Counted from the stretch's first letter, positions 43,353-51,772 are shown. The stretch is DNA of 64,000 nucleotides from Nostocoides sp. (GCA_016702415.1 JADJEA010000029.1:62001-126000), one strand, 5' to 3'. Notes: a model not told the origin generated them from the letters alone. Program-made: numbers and translations.

Positions 43353-44330
43353 TCAGCGAACGAGGTCGGAAGATCCCCGATGGGGAAGTTCACGACCGAA
43401 GGCACCGCGCTGGTAGTCCTCGAAGGCGTGCGCAAGCTCGGCCCGAGTGTTCATGACGAAGGGTCCCGCCCAGGCCACGGGTTCGCGGATGGGGCGCCCG
43501 CCGAGGATGACGACCTCGAGACCGCGCTGGCCCGAGCCGTCCGCCTGCGCCGTTGCCCCGACACGCACGACGTCCCCGGCACCGAGGACGGCCAATTGAC
43601 CGGCACGGATCGACGTTTCCGCAGGTCCCACGACCCCGACCCCGCTCATGACATAGACGAGCGCATTGAAGTCCGGCCGCCAGGGCAGGTCCAGCATCGC
43701 CCCCGGTGCGAGGGTGGCATGGAGGAAGGTGATCGGCGTGTGGGTCGAGCCCGGGCCGGTGTGCCCGGCGACGTCTCCGGCGATGATGCGCAAGAGCCCA
43801 CCGCCGTCGACCGTGGAGAGCAGCGTCGTCGCCCCCGCACGCAAGTCCTGGTAGCGCGGCGCCACGAACTTGTCCGCGGCCGGGAGGTTGACCCACAGTT
43901 GCAGGCCGTGGAAGAGACCGCCGGACATCACCAGGGCCTCCGGGGGCGCCTCGATGTGGAGCAAGCCCGATCCCGCTGTCATCCATTGCGTGTCGCCATT
44001 GGTGATGCGGCCGCCGCCTCCGTGGGAGTCCTGGTGGTCGAAGGTGCCGTCGATGATGTAGGTCACGGTCTCAAAGCCACGATGGGGGTGCCAGGGCGTG
44101 CCCTTCGCCTCCCCCGGCGGGTAGGTCACCTCGCCCATCTCGTCCATCATGATGAACGGGTCGAGGGCGCGCAGGTCCACCCCGGCGAAGGCCCGCTTCA
44201 CCGGGAAACCCTCACCCTCGAAGCCCCGGTGGGCGTCGGTCAGCGAGCGCACCGGGCGGCGGATGGCGGTGTCTGCGACGGGGTTCAGACGGGGCAGGAC
44301 GGTGATATCGGGGACGCTGACGGCGGGCAT
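43353..44330 (-). CDS. Pirin-family protein
   Basis: 325 residues: two cupin barrels. Metal ligands of the first are H81, H83, H125 and E127 (TPWHPHRGFETVTYI and GSGLLHIE); the second barrel carries no such set. Bacterial pirins act as redox-sensitive regulators or quercetinases. GAAAGGGGTGAGG precedes ATG 44328-44330. An operator-like palindrome lies upstream. The C-terminal RAELAHAFEDYQRGAFG is typical. Role here unknown. Confidence 0.88.
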   Translation of the reverse strand: MPAVSVPDITVLPRLNPVADTAIRRPVRSLTDAHRGFEGEGFPVKRAFAGVDLRALDPFIMMDEMGEVTYPPGEAKGTPWHPHRGFETVTYIIDGTFDHQDSHGGGGRITNGDTQWMTAGSGLLHIEAPPEALVMSGGLFHGLQLWVNLPAADKFVAPRYQDLRAGATTLLSTVDGGGLLRIIAGDVAGHTGPGSTHTPITFLHATLAPGAMLDLPWRPDFNALVYVMSGVGVVGPAETSIRAGQLAVLGAGDVVRVGATAQADGSGQRGLEVVILGGRPIREPVAWAGPFVMNTRAELAHAFEDYQRGAFGRELPHRGSSDLVR

Positions 44331-44355
44331 GACGCCTCACCCCTTTCATTGCGGT

Positions 44356-44371
44356 TTCAACTATAGTGGAA
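44356..44371. promoter_or_regulatory. Operator-like palindrome upstream of the pirin gene
   Basis: TTCAACTATAGTGGAA is a 16-bp palindrome with one mismatched pair around the self-complementary ACTATAGT. On the pirin strand it contains TATAGT, usable as a -10 element, so bound protein would block the promoter. Size and AT-rich centre suit a MarR or HxlR-type repressor; no such gene is adjacent. Confidence 0.45.
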
Positions 44372-44426
44372 CCACGGGGGTGGACGAACCATTGCCGGGG
44401 CGGGCGGCATACGGCCATGGACGGAA

Positions 44427-44462
44427 GCGGCCCCGTCACCCGGGGATCGGGTGCGGGGCCGC
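44427..44462 (-). terminator. Terminator-like hairpin after the small DPxx-domain gene
   Basis: GCGGCCCCG pairs with CGGGGCCGC (9 bp) around an inner CACCC/GGGTG stem. It starts about 25 bases beyond the stop of the 44488-44706 gene. No T-run follows, as is usual in high-GC actinobacteria. Two copies of the dispersed octamer flank it. Confidence 0.6.
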
Positions 44463-44487
44463 CGTGGTCAGGACGTATGCCGTGACC

Positions 44488-44706
44488 TCACTCCAGGCCT
44501 TCGACCTCGGACTTGATCGCCTCGACGGTCGGGGCGCCGATCATCGCGCCCGCCATGCCCATGGCCTGCGCCACCGACATCGGCTTGACCATGGCGATCA
44601 TCGGGTTCGTGGTGATCCCGGGCGAGTGCTTCTCGAAGATCGCCACGACCTCGGGGTCGTCCAGAAGGGTGGCCATCGTCGTCGTGTTGATGTCGTAGCG
44701 GGCCAT
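44488..44706 (-). CDS. 72-residue protein sharing a domain with the DUF5060 glycosidase
   Basis: A compact helical domain: TMATLLDDPEVVAIFEKHSPG, then TTNPMIAMVKPMSVAQAMGM. The pattern (L)DDP..xxIFE..xPG...xP is also found in residues 5-70 of the glycosidase at 59357-61096 and resembles a short domain at the end of some bacterial glycoside hydrolases. Its role is unknown. AGGAG lies ten bases before ATG 44704-44706. Monocistronic; a TetR-like palindrome lies just upstream. Confidence 0.65.
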   Translation of the reverse strand: MARYDINTTTMATLLDDPEVVAIFEKHSPGITTNPMIAMVKPMSVAQAMGMAGAMIGAPTVEAIKSEVEGLE

Positions 44707-44720
44707 GCCGCACTCCTAAC

Positions 44721-44732
44721 TACCAGTGGGTA
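44721..44732. promoter_or_regulatory. TetR-type palindrome before the 72-residue gene
   Basis: TACCAGTGGGTA: TACC and GGTA face each other across four bases, 14 bases upstream of the start codon and ahead of the Shine-Dalgarno. The layout is like many TetR-family operators. Candidate only. Confidence 0.4.
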
Positions 44733-44833
44733 ACTGAAGCCAACTCTATCTGGTCCGACGCAGTGGCGCGCGCCATCGGCTGGCGACGGGTGTGTGATGT
44801 GCAACGGCACGAAGAAGTGGCAGAGAAAATGCG

Positions 44834-44865
44834 ACGGCGGCCCCCGGGGAGCCGGGGACCGCCGT
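44834..44865 (-). terminator. Hairpin terminator of the repeat-protein gene
   Basis: ACGGCGG-CCCCGG pairs with CCGGGG-CCGCCGT around GGAG, 13 pairs with one mismatch. It begins 18 bases beyond the stop codon at 44883 on the - strand. Position and strength make termination likely. Confidence 0.7.
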
Positions 44866-44882
44866 TGCCACGGACCAGGTGC

Positions 44883-47474
44883 TCAGCCCTCGCCGCGGTG
44901 GAAGCCCGCGGCCTGGGCCGCGTCCTCCGAGATAAACCACACATCGGGTGTCGTGACGTCATACCAGTCCGACCCGGGCACCTGATAGACCCCGCCGAAG
45001 GCGTAGACCGCCTTGATGGGGTGGCCGAGCGGCATACAGCCGTCGTCGTTCGGCGCGGCAGACCCGACGCCGAAACCGCCGTCCCAGACCGCGTGATCGT
45101 GGGGTCCGGCGTCGTTGGAGTCGTCCTGGTGGGTGTCGTCAGCCGCTGCCGTGCCCTCCACCCCGTCCCACGCAAGTCCCACGCCAGCCGCCGCTGCCGC
45201 TGCTCCGGTCGCGGCGGCGAGCCCGGGGACATCCCCGTGACCGTATGACGTGTCCGCACCGTCGTCGGCGCCACCATCGGCACCCGCATCACCAGCCGCA
45301 CCCGCGTCCGCACCACCATCGGCACCCGCGTCACCAGCCGCACCCGCGTCCGCACCACCGTCGGCACCCGCATCGCCAACAGCACCCGCATCCGCGCCAC
45401 CGTCGGCACCCGCATCCGCGCCACCATCGGCACCCGCATCAGCACCACCATCGGCACCCGCATCGCCAGCCGCACCCGCATCGCCAGCCGCACCCGCATC
45501 AGCACCGCCATCGGCACCCGCGTCACCAGCCGCACCCGCATCAGCACCGCCATCGGCACCCGCGTCACCAGCCGCACCCGCATCAGCACCGCCATCGGCA
45601 CCCGCGTCACCAGCCGCACCCGCATCAGCACCGCCGTCGGCACCCGCGTCCGCACCACCATCGGCACCTGCGTCAGCGCCGTTGTCGGCGCCCGCGTCAC
45701 CAGCCGCACCCGCATCGGCACCACTATCGGCACCCGCGTCACCACCAGCGACCAGCCCCGAGGCGTCCCCCGTGGACGGAGCGTCCGCGTCGGCCGCAGT
45801 GCCCTCAACACCATCCCACACGAGATTCACCCCACCGACCTCATCGACCGCCGCCAGCTCACCCTCACCCCGATGCGGACCATTCGACTCCCCCGCATCC
45901 ACATTCCCCTCGTCCGCATTCACCACGAACGGAACACCCGCAGAAGTCGCCACCGCAACAGCAGCTCCAGCAGCAGCACCCGCATCGGCGCCGTCGTCCG
46001 CACCACCATCGGCACCCGCATCGGCGCCGTCGTCCGCACCACCATCGGCACCCGCATCGGCGCCGTCGTCCGCACCACCATCGGCACCCGCGTCGGCGCC
46101 GTTGTCGGCACCCGCGTCACCAGCCGCACCCGCGTCGGCACCGCCATCGGCACCTACGTCCGCGCCGTTGTCGGCGCCCGCGTCGCCAGCCGCACCCGCG
46201 TCCGCACCACCATCGGCACCCGCGTCGCCAGCCGCACCCGCGTCCGCACCACCATCGGCACCTGCATCACCACCGGCCCCGCCGTCAGCGCCGTTGTCGG
46301 CGCCCGCGTCACCAGCCGCACCCGCGTCAGCGCCACCATCGGCGCCCGCGTCACCGGCCGCACCCGCATCGGCACCACCATCGGCACCCGCGTCACCACC
46401 AGCGACCAGCCCCGAGGCGTCCCCCGTGGACGGAGCGTCCGCGTCGGCCGCAGTGCCCTCAACACCATCCCACACGAGATTCACCCCACCGACCTCATCG
46501 ACCGCCGCCAGCTCACCCTCACCCCGATGCGGACCATCCGACTCCCCCGCATCCACATTCCCCTCGTCCGCATTCACCACGAACGGAACACCCGCAGCAG
46601 TCGCCACCGCAGCAGCACCGCGAGCAATACCCCCATCGTCAGCACCCTCATCAGCGCCGCCATCGGCACCCGCGTCACCAGACGCACCCGCGTCCGCACC
46701 GCCATCGGCACCCGCGTCACCAGACGCACCCGCGTCCGCACCGCCATCGGCACCCGCGTCACCAGACGCACCCACGTCCGCGCCCCCATCGGCACCCGCA
46801 GCGGCGCCATCCGCTCCGGTGTCACCGGCCTCGTTTGCGATCACGTGGCCGTCGCCCACCACGTCGGCGACGACATCGTCATGGGACACAATCGCGTCCA
46901 CCCGCGGGGTGCCCACGTCCGTCAGGTTGCTCGCCACCTCGGAGTCGTCGACGGACTTCCCTACCCAAGAGGACGCGTCACCTGCGGGCGCGTTAGTCCC
47001 CCCGTCGGTCGACTCATCCACGCCCGCACCGGTCTCCAGGTCGTCGGCTGTCGCGTCATACGTAGCGGCGGCGACGTCAGCACCCTCCCCGCCCGCGGAT
47101 GGGACTTCGACCTCCTCGGGCGCCTTCCATTGGTCGGCCGCGCGGTCGAGGCCGACCTGAGCCTCATCCTTCTGCCACCATTCCTTGCCACCTTCAACCG
47201 CTTGCTCGGCCCGGACCTCCCCCTGCGAACTGGCTGCCGAGACCGAGGCGGCCAGTGGCGACGCGGCAGCCCCCGCCGACCCGTCATCCGCAGCCATGGG
47301 TGACATCCCCGCCGCGTGCCCAAAGTCGCGGCCAGTCGACGCAACGGGCTCAATCGGCCCAGCGGTGGCGATCGGAGGCTGCGTTGCCCTTCGAGACGCG
47401 CGCAGCAGCCACCAGATGATCCCCAGGAAAGCCAGGAACACGATGAGCAGGACGATGTTGTTTCGACCGGGCAC
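44883..47474 (-). CDS. Membrane-anchored 14-residue-repeat Gly/Ala/Asp protein with sunset domain
   Basis: 863 residues. GTG at 47472-47474 is chosen: TGGAGGA lies six bases upstream, and an earlier frame start has none. One transmembrane helix (IVLLIVFLAFLGIIWWLL, 8-25) followed by RASRR suggests an N-out, C-in topology. Residues about 30-210 are acidic and non-repetitive. About 210-740 consists of a 14-residue unit GDAGADGGADAGAA, varied in number and broken by two near-identical segments (VPFVVNADEGNVDAGES, NLVWDGVEGTAADAD). The C-terminal about 50 residues, HPIKAVYAF...VWFISEDAAQAAGFHR, are a sunset-type domain. The repeats look disordered and strongly acidic. Function unknown. Confidence 0.78.
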   Translation of the reverse strand: MPGRNNIVLLIVFLAFLGIIWWLLRASRRATQPPIATAGPIEPVASTGRDFGHAAGMSPMAADDGSAGAAASPLAASVSAASSQGEVRAEQAVEGGKEWWQKDEAQVGLDRAADQWKAPEEVEVPSAGGEGADVAAATYDATADDLETGAGVDESTDGGTNAPAGDASSWVGKSVDDSEVASNLTDVGTPRVDAIVSHDDVVADVVGDGHVIANEAGDTGADGAAAGADGGADVGASGDAGADGGADAGASGDAGADGGADAGASGDAGADGGADEGADDGGIARGAAAVATAAGVPFVVNADEGNVDAGESDGPHRGEGELAAVDEVGGVNLVWDGVEGTAADADAPSTGDASGLVAGGDAGADGGADAGAAGDAGADGGADAGAAGDAGADNGADGGAGGDAGADGGADAGAAGDAGADGGADAGAAGDAGADNGADVGADGGADAGAAGDAGADNGADAGADGGADDGADAGADGGADDGADAGADGGADDGADAGAAAGAAVAVATSAGVPFVVNADEGNVDAGESNGPHRGEGELAAVDEVGGVNLVWDGVEGTAADADAPSTGDASGLVAGGDAGADSGADAGAAGDAGADNGADAGADGGADAGADGGADAGAAGDAGADGGADAGAAGDAGADGGADAGAAGDAGADGGADAGAAGDAGAAGDAGADGGADAGADGGADAGADGGADAGAVGDAGADGGADAGAAGDAGADGGADAGAAGDAGADGGADDGADTSYGHGDVPGLAAATGAAAAAAGVGLAWDGVEGTAAADDTHQDDSNDAGPHDHAVWDGGFGVGSAAPNDDGCMPLGHPIKAVYAFGGVYQVPGSDWYDVTTPDVWFISEDAAQAAGFHRGEG
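45250..46810 (-). repeat. 42-base tandem repeat array inside the Gly/Ala/Asp protein gene
   Basis: Dozens of imperfect 42-base units (14 codons, core GCACCACCATCGGCACCCGC on the + strand) run with deletions of 6 or 24 bases between units. Superimposed is a longer duplication: the stretch about 45735-45955 recurs almost unchanged at about 46390-46610. Copy number is likely unstable and long-read assembly is needed to trust it. Confidence 0.88.
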
Positions 47475-47720
47475 GGGTCCTCCAGAGCAGCTATGGCGCC
47501 GCGGGCGCCGTCCGCGCAGTGATGTCCACCACGTCATAGGCCCGACCCTATTCCCCAGGACCGTCGGGTGGCGGGCACAGGCCCTCACAACTTGCCGCAT
47601 GACCGGGTGTATGTCCGAGCAGTCGGGTGATCACTCGTTTGGCACCCTTGTGGCACCCTCTGGTCCATCGTGCATGTCCTCTCACGAGAGAAAAAGCACT
47701 CTGACCTGCACGTTTACCCG

Positions 47721-47792
47721 TAGGCCCCGCGGGACTCGAACCCGCAACCTACGGATTAAAAGTCCGCAGCTCTGCCATTGAGCTAGAGGCCC
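47721..47792 (-). tRNA. tRNA-Lys (anticodon TTT)
   Basis: Acceptor GGGCCTC (47792-47786) pairs with GGGGCCT with one G-U pair at each end; anticodon stem CGGA/TCCG encloses CTTTTAA with anticodon TTT. D-arm GCTCAATGGCAGAGC and T-arm GCGGGTTCGAGTCCCGC are intact. No encoded CCA. About 245 bases separate it from the repeat-protein gene; that stretch holds no ORF I trust. Confidence 0.95.
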
Positions 47793-47865
47793 AGGAGCCG
47801 GATGGCCCGGGGACACGATACGCCGTGGGCGTCGGGGACGCCGCACCCCGATGAGACCCTTGGGT

Positions 47866-48522
47866 ATGCCGACCCCCACCCCCGTCACGCGACCACCCCG
47901 ACTCCTGATCTTCGACGTCGGCAACGTGCTGCTGCGGTGGGACCCCCGCCCGGCGCTGGCCGCGGATGGCGGCGACGAGATCGCGGACGCTGTCCTGGCT
48001 GGCGATGACTTCGACTTCGCCGCCTGGAATCTCGAGCAGGACCGGGGCCGGTCCTTCGACGACGCCGAGGCCGAGGTGGCCAAGACCCACCCGCGACTCC
48101 TGCCCGCGATTCGCTCGTACCGAGCGAACTTCGCGAAGTCCCTCACCGGCGTCATCGAGGGGACGGTCGCCATCACGCGGGAGGTGGGGGATCTCGGCAT
48201 ACCGATGGTGGCCCTGACGAACTTCTCCGAGGAGACCTTCGCCCGGACTCGGGAGCTCTATCCCGAGGTGTTCGCGCCCTTCATCGACATGATCGTCTCG
48301 GCCACCGAGCGGGTGACCAAGCCCGACCCGCGGATCTATGCCATCCTCCTCGCGCGGATCGCTCACTTGGCGACCGCTGACCAGTGCCTCTTCGTCGACG
48401 ACAACCCCGGCAATGTCGCTGCCGCGCATGCGGCGGGGATGGACGCGGTCGTCTTCACCACGGCCGAGACGCTGCGCACCGATCTCATCGCCCGCGGTCT
48501 CGCCCTCCGCCCCGTGACCTGA
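47866..48522 (+). CDS. HAD-superfamily hydrolase (HAD-IA)
   Basis: 218 residues. Motif I is LLIFDVGNVLLRWDP, with the second Asp replaced by Gly in DVGN (nucleophile D present, general acid changed); motif II is VALTNFS, motif III K in RVTKPDPRI, and motif IV DQCLFVDDNPGNV. The Asp-x-Gly change is common in the HAD-IA variant 3 group acting on small phosphate or halogenated substrates. Substrate unknown. ATG 47866 preferred over ATG 47851 five codons upstream. Confidence 0.85.
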   Translation: MPTPTPVTRPPRLLIFDVGNVLLRWDPRPALAADGGDEIADAVLAGDDFDFAAWNLEQDRGRSFDDAEAEVAKTHPRLLPAIRSYRANFAKSLTGVIEGTVAITREVGDLGIPMVALTNFSEETFARTRELYPEVFAPFIDMIVSATERVTKPDPRIYAILLARIAHLATADQCLFVDDNPGNVAAAHAAGMDAVVFTTAETLRTDLIARGLALRPVT

Positions 48523-48622
48523 CCGCGGATCTGACTCCAGCGCAGTCCGATCGCATCCCATCCCGGGCGAGACTCGCCGGGTCGCACCGCCGAACCCGCC
48601 CGCCGACTGTCACACTGGCGGC

Positions 48623-49267
48623 GTGACACCGCCAACCGGCCGCGACCGCCCCCGTCGTCCGGCGCACTTGAGCCTCGAGGCGATGACGAAGTATGCCGGG
48701 GTGACCCCTGGCCCGGCCGAGGTCACCGAAGTCGCCCACCAGAGCGCCGCCGTCGTCGTCGGGGTCGGCCGGACAGCGCACGACCCGCACGTCACCGCCC
48801 GCCTCGTCGCTCTGGTCGACGAACTCGGTCTCGACACCATTGCCGACCTCTGGTCGGTGATGCCGGCGGGCACGCTTCCGGGCGCGTTGTGGCGGCTCTA
48901 TGTGCTGCGCGAGTGGGTGATGAGGTCACCGCTGACGGCGAGTCGGGAGTATGCCGCGGGCATGCGGCATACCCACGTCGACCACGTCGTCGCCGGTGCC
49001 GCCGAACCCCCCGGTCCAGGAGAGTTGCGGGCGTTGGTCGACGACATCCTCAAGCGGGTGTACCGGGGGGACCTCGCCGTGGCGCTGGAGCGAGCCGCGG
49101 CGTTTTGCCGGGTCATCTCCTCAGGACGCGCCGATCTCGCGCACGACACCGACACCCTCGACCCCGAGCAGGCGCACCGCGAGACGGAGCAGGCCGCGAA
49201 CCTGCTCACCACGGCCGAGGAACTGGACTCCGCGGCCGCCGCCTGGCGTCGAGGTGCCCTCCACTGA
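48623..49267 (+). CDS. Conserved actinobacterial protein of unknown function
   Basis: 214 residues, mostly helical: SLEAMTKYAGVTPGPAEVTE, TIADLWSVMPAGTLPGALWR with LYVLREWVMRSPLTASREYA, VDDILKRVYRGDLAVALERA, AAAFCRVISSGRADL, then an acidic C-terminus. I recognise a family found in related genomes but no function. GTG 48623. A small hairpin (49286-49303) follows the stop. Not obviously in an operon. Confidence 0.7.
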   Translation: MTPPTGRDRPRRPAHLSLEAMTKYAGVTPGPAEVTEVAHQSAAVVVGVGRTAHDPHVTARLVALVDELGLDTIADLWSVMPAGTLPGALWRLYVLREWVMRSPLTASREYAAGMRHTHVDHVVAGAAEPPGPGELRALVDDILKRVYRGDLAVALERAAAFCRVISSGRADLAHDTDTLDPEQAHRETEQAANLLTTAEELDSAAAAWRRGALH

Positions 49268-49342
49268 GCCCGCGCTTCATCCCCGAGTGCCGAATCGGGC
49301 ACTAGCCAGGCGACTACCCGGGAACTGAGCTACCCTGACGCA

Positions 49343-49426
49343 TGCGTCGGGCCGCGGCAGCCCCGGGTCCCAACATATAGCCGCTACGAGCGGCCACGCG
49401 CCGTGAGGCGCTCCCGGCCCGACGCA
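49343..49426 (+). ncRNA. Putative structured RNA closed by an 11-bp stem
   Basis: TGCGTCGGGCC at 49343-49353 pairs perfectly with GGCCCGACGCA at 49416-49426. Between them sit GCCGCT-ACG-AGCGGC and GCGCC-GTGA-GGCGC hairpins, plus an unpaired CCCGGGTCCCAACATATA. A -10-like TACCCT at 49331-49336 places a start at the stem's first base, and ACC follows the last pair. It lies in the 274-base gap between convergent genes. Not tRNA (no T-loop), SRP RNA or 6S by signature. It could be a standalone small RNA or an elaborate terminator. Confidence 0.5.
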
Positions 49427-49541
49427 CCAATCCGACTGACGTCCCGCCACACACCCGCCCGACCCCGGTCGAGAGCAAGGCCGACCCAGGACGGGAGCGG
49501 ACGGCATACTGCCGCGACGGATCAGGTCAGGCCGCAACCGA

Positions 49542-50792
49542 TCAAAGCACCTGACCGATCGCGTGGATGATCACGCCCGCGAGGGCACCGACGATGGTGC
49601 CGTTGATCCGGATGAACTGGAGATCGCGACCGACGAAGAGTTCCATCCGCTGCGATGCCTCTTCGGCGTCCCACCGATCGACCGTCGTCGAGATGACCAT
49701 GGCGAGCTCGTCGCCGTAGGTGTTGACGAAGAACGCGACGATGTCGGCCAGATGACCTTCCAGCCGGGCCCGGGTGGTCTCGTCGTGGAGCAGCGTCTCG
49801 CTCATCTCACCGAGCCAGGCGTGCCCGCGCGCCCAGAGCGAACTCTCCGGGTCGGCCAACGCCGCGAGCAGCGACGTCCGCACCGAGACCCACAGGGACT
49901 CGACGGTGTCCCCCACCTGAGGATGGGTCAGCACCCGCTCCTTCAGCGCCTCGGCCCGCTCTTGGACCTCGGGATTGTCGTGGAGATCCGTGGCGAGTTG
50001 CACCAGGAGGTCATCGAGCGCCACCCGCGCGGAGTGGCTCGGGTCGGCCCGCATGTCGCGCACCCAGTTGAGCGCCTGCTGGTAGGTCCAGTTGATCACC
50101 CGCTCGTCCACCCACGGCGGGGTCCACCAGGGCGCGCGCTCGTTCAGAAGGGTGGAGAAGACCTTGGGGTTCTCCACGAGCCAGTCGTGGATCTCGCTCA
50201 GGCCCATCTCGACGAGCCCATGATGAGCGCCGTCCTCGACGATGCCGGCGAGGAACCGACCGAGGATCGGGCTGGCCGGCTCCTTGATCAGGCGCGGCAT
50301 CAGGACGTTGACGACGAACTCGTGAACGTCCTCCTCGCGCATCCGAGTCAGCCCTGCCGTGGCGATCCGGGCACCCTCGGTCAGCGCGCGGGTGCGGTGG
50401 TCCGGCTGAGCCAGCCAGGTCCCCAGCCGCACACCGACATTGGCGGACGCGAGTCTCTCCCGGGCGATCTCCTCGGTCAGGAAGTTGTCGCCGACGAATT
50501 CCTCCAGGCTGCGCCCGAGCTCGTCCTTCCGTTTCTTGATCAGCGCCGTGTGCGGGATCGGCAGCCCGAGTGGGTGTTTGAAGATCGCTGTGACGGCGAA
50601 CCAGTCCGCGAGCGCGCCGACCATGGCGGCCTCGGCGGCGGTATGGACGTATCCCCACCCCCCGCTCTGATGACCATTGGTGACGGCGAAGACGACGAAC
50701 GCCAACACCAGGAGTGACGTTGCAACCATCCGCATCCGGCGCAGCGCGGCCCGCCTCGCCTCGTCGGCGGGTGAGGGCGACAGGAAACTCAC
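49542..50792 (-). CDS. DUF445 membrane protein
   Basis: 416 residues: two N-terminal hydrophobic helices (VATSLLVLAFVVFAV; HTAAEAAMVGALADWFAVTA) and a C-terminal one (GTIVGALAGVIIHAIGQVL), with a long helical soluble middle. The ADWFAVTAIFKHPLGLPIPHTALI motif is characteristic of DUF445/YjiN. Function unknown; possibly a membrane-associated stress or envelope protein. GTG 50790-50792. Followed by the putative structured RNA. Confidence 0.87.
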   Translation of the reverse strand: MSFLSPSPADEARRAALRRMRMVATSLLVLAFVVFAVTNGHQSGGWGYVHTAAEAAMVGALADWFAVTAIFKHPLGLPIPHTALIKKRKDELGRSLEEFVGDNFLTEEIARERLASANVGVRLGTWLAQPDHRTRALTEGARIATAGLTRMREEDVHEFVVNVLMPRLIKEPASPILGRFLAGIVEDGAHHGLVEMGLSEIHDWLVENPKVFSTLLNERAPWWTPPWVDERVINWTYQQALNWVRDMRADPSHSARVALDDLLVQLATDLHDNPEVQERAEALKERVLTHPQVGDTVESLWVSVRTSLLAALADPESSLWARGHAWLGEMSETLLHDETTRARLEGHLADIVAFFVNTYGDELAMVISTTVDRWDAEEASQRMELFVGRDLQFIRINGTIVGALAGVIIHAIGQVL

Positions 50793-50959
50793 GTGGCAAT
50801 CCTCCCGGACGGGTCGGGCGCGGTCACACCCGGGACGGGAGACCTCGACCGAGGCACCTCGACCAACGGCCGGGTCGACCCCAGGATTCCCGGGGCCGGC
50901 CTGGGTGAGGGCGGCGCTGGGCCCCCGTGGCCCTCAGGCCGCCCCACTACGCTGAGGAC

Positions 50960-51772
50960 GTGAACGAACTGGCCCTCTATGTGGACGCGTGGTCGGCCGC
51001 CGCCGATGACCTGCTCGCGGCCGCCGCCGAGATCACCCCGCAGCAGTGGGAGGCACCATCCGACTGCCCGGGGTGGAGCGCCCGAGATGTCCTGGCCCAC
51101 GTCGCCGCCATCGAGTGCGAACTCGCCACCGGTGCGACGCCGTCGCCCCTGATCCCCATTCCCGGGCGGCCCCCGGCGGCCTGGTGGATCGCCTCCGGGG
51201 TCGCTCAGCGACGGGGGATGGACCCCGCCGCCATCGCCGACGAACTTCGCGAGGCGGTGCAGACCAGGCGCGCGCAGTATGCCGCGGACCCCCCGACCGA
51301 TCCGGACGCCCGCCCCCCGCGCACCATCGGCAACCTCACCTGGGACACCCGCACCCTGTTGCGAAACCGGGTCGTCGACATGTGGGTCCACGACCAGGAC
51401 ATCCGGCGCGCCGTCGGCCTGCCGCCGACGCTCGACACGCCCGGGGCCGACGTCGTCGCCCTCACCTTCGCTGCCGGTATGCCGTATGTCATCGGCCGCA
51501 AGGTCGCCCCCCCGACGGGAACGTGCGTGCGCGTCGTCATCGACGACACGTCCTCGGCCTATGTCATCGACGCCGACGGACGGTGCGTCCGCGCGGAGTC
51601 CGACGAGGCCCGCCACCCGGTCGTCACGCTGACGATGAATCGCGCAGCCCTTACCCTCCTCGGTGCCGGCCGGCGCACGTACGCCACGCTGCCGCCGGAC
51701 GCGGTGGCGACGATCGAGGGGGAGCGGGAACTCGGCATACGGATCCTGGACTCGATGTCATTGACGCCCTGA
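50960..51772 (+). CDS. Maleylpyruvate-isomerase-family protein (mycothiol/DinB fold)
   Basis: 270 residues. N-terminal DinB-like four-helix domain (ITPQQWEAPSDCPGWSARDVLAHVA then IECEL), with metal residues H, E and H (the third in VDMWVHDQDIRRA). A C-terminal sterol-carrier-like domain follows (PPTGTCVRVVIDDTSSAYVID). Enzymes of this family use mycothiol as cofactor; here the substrate is unknown. GTG 50960 preceded by GAGGAC. Consistent with an actinomycete, since mycothiol is limited to them. Confidence 0.83.
   Translation: MNELALYVDAWSAAADDLLAAAAEITPQQWEAPSDCPGWSARDVLAHVAAIECELATGATPSPLIPIPGRPPAAWWIASGVAQRRGMDPAAIADELREAVQTRRAQYAADPPTDPDARPPRTIGNLTWDTRTLLRNRVVDMWVHDQDIRRAVGLPPTLDTPGADVVALTFAAGMPYVIGRKVAPPTGTCVRVVIDDTSSAYVIDADGRCVRAESDEARHPVVTLTMNRAALTLLGAGRRTYATLPPDAVATIEGERELGIRILDSMSLTP

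Noticed and set aside
45250..46810. A CRISPR array
   Set aside because: Units are contiguous, coding and without unique spacers; no cas genes.
45245..47160. Long His/Pro-rich and Ser/Ala/Pro-rich reading frames on the + strand opposite the repeat protein
   Set aside because: They are reverse-frame images of the 42-base repeat; composition is an artefact and no Shine-Dalgarno fits. The - strand frame has a helix and a conserved C-terminal domain.
49343..49426. A tRNA, because ACCA follows the closing stem
   Set aside because: No T-loop, no D-loop and an 11-bp acceptor-like stem; not a tRNA.
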